Shown one piece after another: positions 5,917 to 8,195 of a stretch of 8,195 nt of DNA. Within the stretch, counting starts at the first letter, position 1; each line of letters begins with the position of its first letter. The stretch spans positions 1 to 8,195 of the forward strand of contig DAIQAV010000111.1 in the NCBI GenBank assembly GCA_036781505.1. Reading direction: 5' to 3'. The stretch is from FEN-680 sp036781505. GTDB lineage: Bacteria; Actinomycetota; Geothermincolia; Fen-727; Anoxymicrobiaceae. Made by a program: the position numbers and the translations under genes. The notes below the pieces were generated by a model. The model had not been told where the DNA came from and did no database searches. It was given only the letters and a program-made list of their open reading frames with translations.

Positions 5917-6621
5917 CTAACTACTGGAGCCGTTTCCGGCCGGGATCTCGCTCAGCTTCCCGTCGCTCATATGGAAGGCCTTGTCCGAAACCTCCAGGAT
6001 GCTCTCGTCATGCGTCACCATCAGCACGCACTTGTCAGCGTCGTGGGCCAGACCGCTGAGGATGTCTATAACCATCTGGCCGGTCGCCGTATCGAGGTTT
6101 CCAGTCGGCTCGTCGGCGAGGATGATGTCCGGATCGTTCGCGAGCGCCCTGGCGATCGCCACCCTCTGGCTCTCGCCCCCGCTTATCTTGTTCGTCCTCG
6201 CCTTGAGCAGCCGTCCTTCGATTCCCACCTGCTCGAGCAACTCGGTGGCCCGCTGGTGCTGCTTCTCCTGCGAGGCGCCGGCGAGGTCCATGGGCAGCAT
6301 CACGTTCTCGAGCGCGGTCAGGGTCGGTATCAGGTTGAAGAACTGGAACACGAACCCTACGTTTTCCCTGCGGTACCGGACGAGGTCCGCGCTCGCGCCG
6401 AGGATGTCCTTGCCGGCCACCTCGATGGACCCGGACTCCGGCTTCTCGAGCGAGCCTACGACGTAAAGAAGGGTCGTCTTGCCGGAGCCCGAGGGCCCGA
6501 CGATAGTCGTGACGGCACCCGTATCGGCCGTGAAGCTCACCTGGTCTACCGCCTTGACCTCTCCCGCTTTCACCGAGAAGGTCTTGCTTACGTCTTCGAC
6601 GTTCAGGATCTCTTGCGACAT
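5917..6621 (-). CDS. ABC transporter ATP-binding protein, LolD/MacB type
   Basis: A 234-residue ATPase with all core motifs. Walker A is GPSGSGKTT (42-50), Q-loop Gln93 lies in FVFQFFNL, and the signature is SGGES (147-151). Walker B is DIILADEP (Asp170, Glu171), the D-loop is GNLD, and the H-loop is His204 in VTHD. The LIPTLTALENVMLPM stretch after the Q-loop is typical of the LolD/MacB/FtsE-like subfamily, which pairs with FtsX-fold permeases. It would hydrolyse ATP on the cytoplasmic side to drive the neighbouring permease. The ATG at 6621 has GAGG at 6629-6632, 7 nt upstream and overlapping the permease stop codon, so the two genes are translationally coupled. Length is normal. Substrate cannot be read from this subunit. 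Confidence 0.95.
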   Translation of the reverse strand: MSQEILNVEDVSKTFSVKAGEVKAVDQVSFTADTGAVTTIVGPSGSGKTTLLYVVGSLEKPESGSIEVAGKDILGASADLVRYRRENVGFVFQFFNLIPTLTALENVMLPMDLAGASQEKQHQRATELLEQVGIEGRLLKARTNKISGGESQRVAIARALANDPDIILADEPTGNLDTATGQMVIDILSGLAHDADKCVLMVTHDESILEVSDKAFHMSDGKLSEIPAGNGSSS

Positions 6622-6630
6622 CTCACGACC

Positions 6631-8178
6631 TCATTCCATGCTCAGGACCCGAGCGGGCCTCAATCGAATTATCCAGATCAGTGGGATCGCCATTCCTATC
6701 AGGCTGAGCCCCAGGAGGATCAATATCCCGTAGAGGAAGAGCGAGCCCCGGTATACCACGTTCAGCTTGGCCGCCTGCTGTTTCTGAGCTGATGTCGCCG
6801 CGGCGAACCTGCCGCCCTTGTTGTAGAGCTGCTGGTTCGAGAACGCCCTTGCGAAGCCGCCGCCCGGTCCGCCCTGGCTCTGCTGCGCCTGCTGGGTCGT
6901 GGACGCCTGCGTCTTGGGCAGGATCCAGTTGCCCAGGCTCTGCCCGATCAGAGCAGTCGCTCCCATCGCCAGTATGATGGACACCAGGCAGATGCACAGG
7001 ATCTCGAAGGCGAACTGCCCTATAACCTGCCCGTCGGTGGAGCCGATGGCCTTGAGGATGCCCAGCTCGCGTGTCCTGCCGCTAACGATGATGACCATCG
7101 CCAGAAGAATTATCACCGCGCAGGCCCCGAGCGCCCCGGCCAGGCCGATCAGCGATGTGTTCTTGGCCTTCACCAGCGGGTCGGCGATGGCCTGGTAGTC
7201 GGTAAGGTCGGTCGCCAGTTCGAACTTGTTGCCGGTGCCGACGGCGTCTTTCTTAAACGTGACTTTCAGGACCGGCGTGTTGTCCACGGAGTCGAAGTAG
7301 TACGAACCCAGTGACAAGTATCCGGGCGTCGCGTTCAGCTTCTGAACGACCGACACCGGCGCGTAGAACTCGTTGCCCGCCGGGTTGAAGCCCTGCCCCG
7401 GTGAGCTGCCCTGGCTCTGCTGCTGGGCCTGGACGGTCTGGTAGATCCCGACGACCTTGAGGTCCATGGTCGAGCCGACCCCCGTCGCGCCCGATATCTG
7501 CGCCTGTACCGTGCTGCCCACCTTGAGCGAGTTCTGGTCGGCAAGGTTCTTCTCGATGATCACCACGGGGTTGGCGTTCTGGTAATCAGCGTAAGTGAAG
7601 TAATTGCCTGCAATGAGCTTCTTGGCGCCCGTCGTGAAGTCGGAGGCCGAGGCCCCGTTAGTATTGCCGCCGAAGACGAAGCTGTTCTGGGTCATGGCAC
7701 CGATGCCGCGCCCTCCGCCTCCACCGCCGCCGTCGCCAGCGCCCTGGCGCAGCGCGAAGAGCTGCGTCACGTTGGTGTTGGTAAGGTTGGTCATGGTGAC
7801 ATTCGTCTCAAGGACCTTGTCGTAGGTCTTGATGAAGTTATCCTTGGCAAACTGGTTGGTGAGCGTCTCGGGCACGAGGTTCGCGACCCTGTTCGCTAAC
7901 GTCTGCGCGGCTGTCATGCTCCTGGCTGCCGCCGCTCTCTCGGCGGCGGTCTGCTGGCGCTCGGCCTGGAACTGCTGGATCTGGTAGGCGGAGCTCACCT
8001 GAATCTGGCCGTAGTTGCCCACCTGCTGCTTGATGGTCTGCACCTGGTTGTCGGCCGCGAGCTTCACCGCGAGCATCGACATCGAGAACGTCAGGCACAC
8101 GAACAAGAGCACCACTACTATGATGTTGCGGGCGTAGTTACGCCTGAAGCTCCTGAACCCTCTCTGAAAAGCCCTCAT
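6631..8178 (-). CDS. MacB-type ABC permease (FtsX fold) with extra loops
   Basis: A 515-residue membrane protein with the four-TM MacB layout: TM1 about 18-40, a large extracytoplasmic domain, TM2 about 341-366, TM3 about 386-414 and TM4 about 478-504. The FtsX-domain coupling motif RTRELGILKAIG (368-379) and the C-terminal RPARVLSME are typical. It is longer than the roughly 400 residues common in the family. It has a Gln/Ala-rich helical stretch after TM1 (45-100), a Gly run (148-156), and about 50 Gln/Gly/Ala-rich residues between TM3 and TM4 (421-472), which is normally a short loop. The ATG at 8178 has GAGGCAGG about 9 nt upstream. It is the first gene of the operon visible here, and more genes may precede it beyond the right edge. 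Together with the ATPase it should form a homodimeric permease that transmits force to, or exports, an extracytoplasmic substrate. Confidence 0.92.
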   Translation of the reverse strand: MRAFQRGFRSFRRNYARNIIVVVLLFVCLTFSMSMLAVKLAADNQVQTIKQQVGNYGQIQVSSAYQIQQFQAERQQTAAERAAAARSMTAAQTLANRVANLVPETLTNQFAKDNFIKTYDKVLETNVTMTNLTNTNVTQLFALRQGAGDGGGGGGGRGIGAMTQNSFVFGGNTNGASASDFTTGAKKLIAGNYFTYADYQNANPVVIIEKNLADQNSLKVGSTVQAQISGATGVGSTMDLKVVGIYQTVQAQQQSQGSSPGQGFNPAGNEFYAPVSVVQKLNATPGYLSLGSYYFDSVDNTPVLKVTFKKDAVGTGNKFELATDLTDYQAIADPLVKAKNTSLIGLAGALGACAVIILLAMVIIVSGRTRELGILKAIGSTDGQVIGQFAFEILCICLVSIILAMGATALIGQSLGNWILPKTQASTTQQAQQSQGGPGGGFARAFSNQQLYNKGGRFAAATSAQKQQAAKLNVVYRGSLFLYGILILLGLSLIGMAIPLIWIIRLRPARVLSME

Positions 8179-8195
8179 CTGTCAGAACCTGCCTC

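Noticed and set aside
5911..6792. 293-codon plus-strand open frame opposite the ABC ATPase
   Set aside because: It is a shadow of the ATPase, whose Walker A, Walker B, signature, Q- and H-loops are all intact on the minus strand.

Overview
The window is high-GC bacterial DNA. It has short intergenic gaps, good Shine-Dalgarno sites, several lipoproteins with clear lipoboxes, and an HtrA protease with a long Pro/Gln/Gly/Tyr-rich cytoplasmic N-terminus. That N-terminal style is common in Actinomycetota, and AGG and ATA codons appear often, unlike Streptomyces. My best inference is an uncultured actinobacterial or other high-GC Gram-positive-like lineage (Chloroflexota is an alternative). No marker gene settles this.

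Layout. Positions 1-127 (minus) hold the 5' end of an unrecognised gene that runs off the left edge. On the plus strand follow a lipid-anchored VOC/glyoxalase-fold protein (278-1135), an alpha/beta hydrolase of the 2,6-dihydropseudooxynicotine-hydrolase-like type (1208-2428), a GC-poorer gap with an inverted repeat (2429-2615), and a DUF1003 membrane protein (2616-3146). A scrambled zone comes next (about 3150-3900). It holds a flavodoxin gene with its middle missing (3194-3352), an unrecognised minus-strand coding relic whose stop codon overlaps the flavodoxin stop (3349-3573), two interleaved exact direct repeats (28 bp and 19 bp), and a block of strong hairpins, three of them capped by GNRA tetraloops, that looks like a structured RNA or a mobile-element remnant (3677-3805).

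The right half is one compact minus-strand operon, read from right to left: MacB-type ABC permease (8178-6631), LolD/MacB-type ATPase (6621-5917), a lipoprotein with a tandem-repeat linker (5899-5252), and the HtrA protease (5228-3906). Gaps are 9, 17 and 23 nt, and a terminator-like hairpin (3845-3880) follows. The permease and ATPase should form an ABC complex driving a mechanotransmission or export process across the membrane. The lipoprotein and HtrA would act on the outer face of the membrane, so an envelope-maintenance or export role is the simplest reading.

The most unusual material is the 3150-3900 zone. I do not see a clearly new multi-gene system. The structured, repeat-bearing block there is the best candidate for something undescribed.
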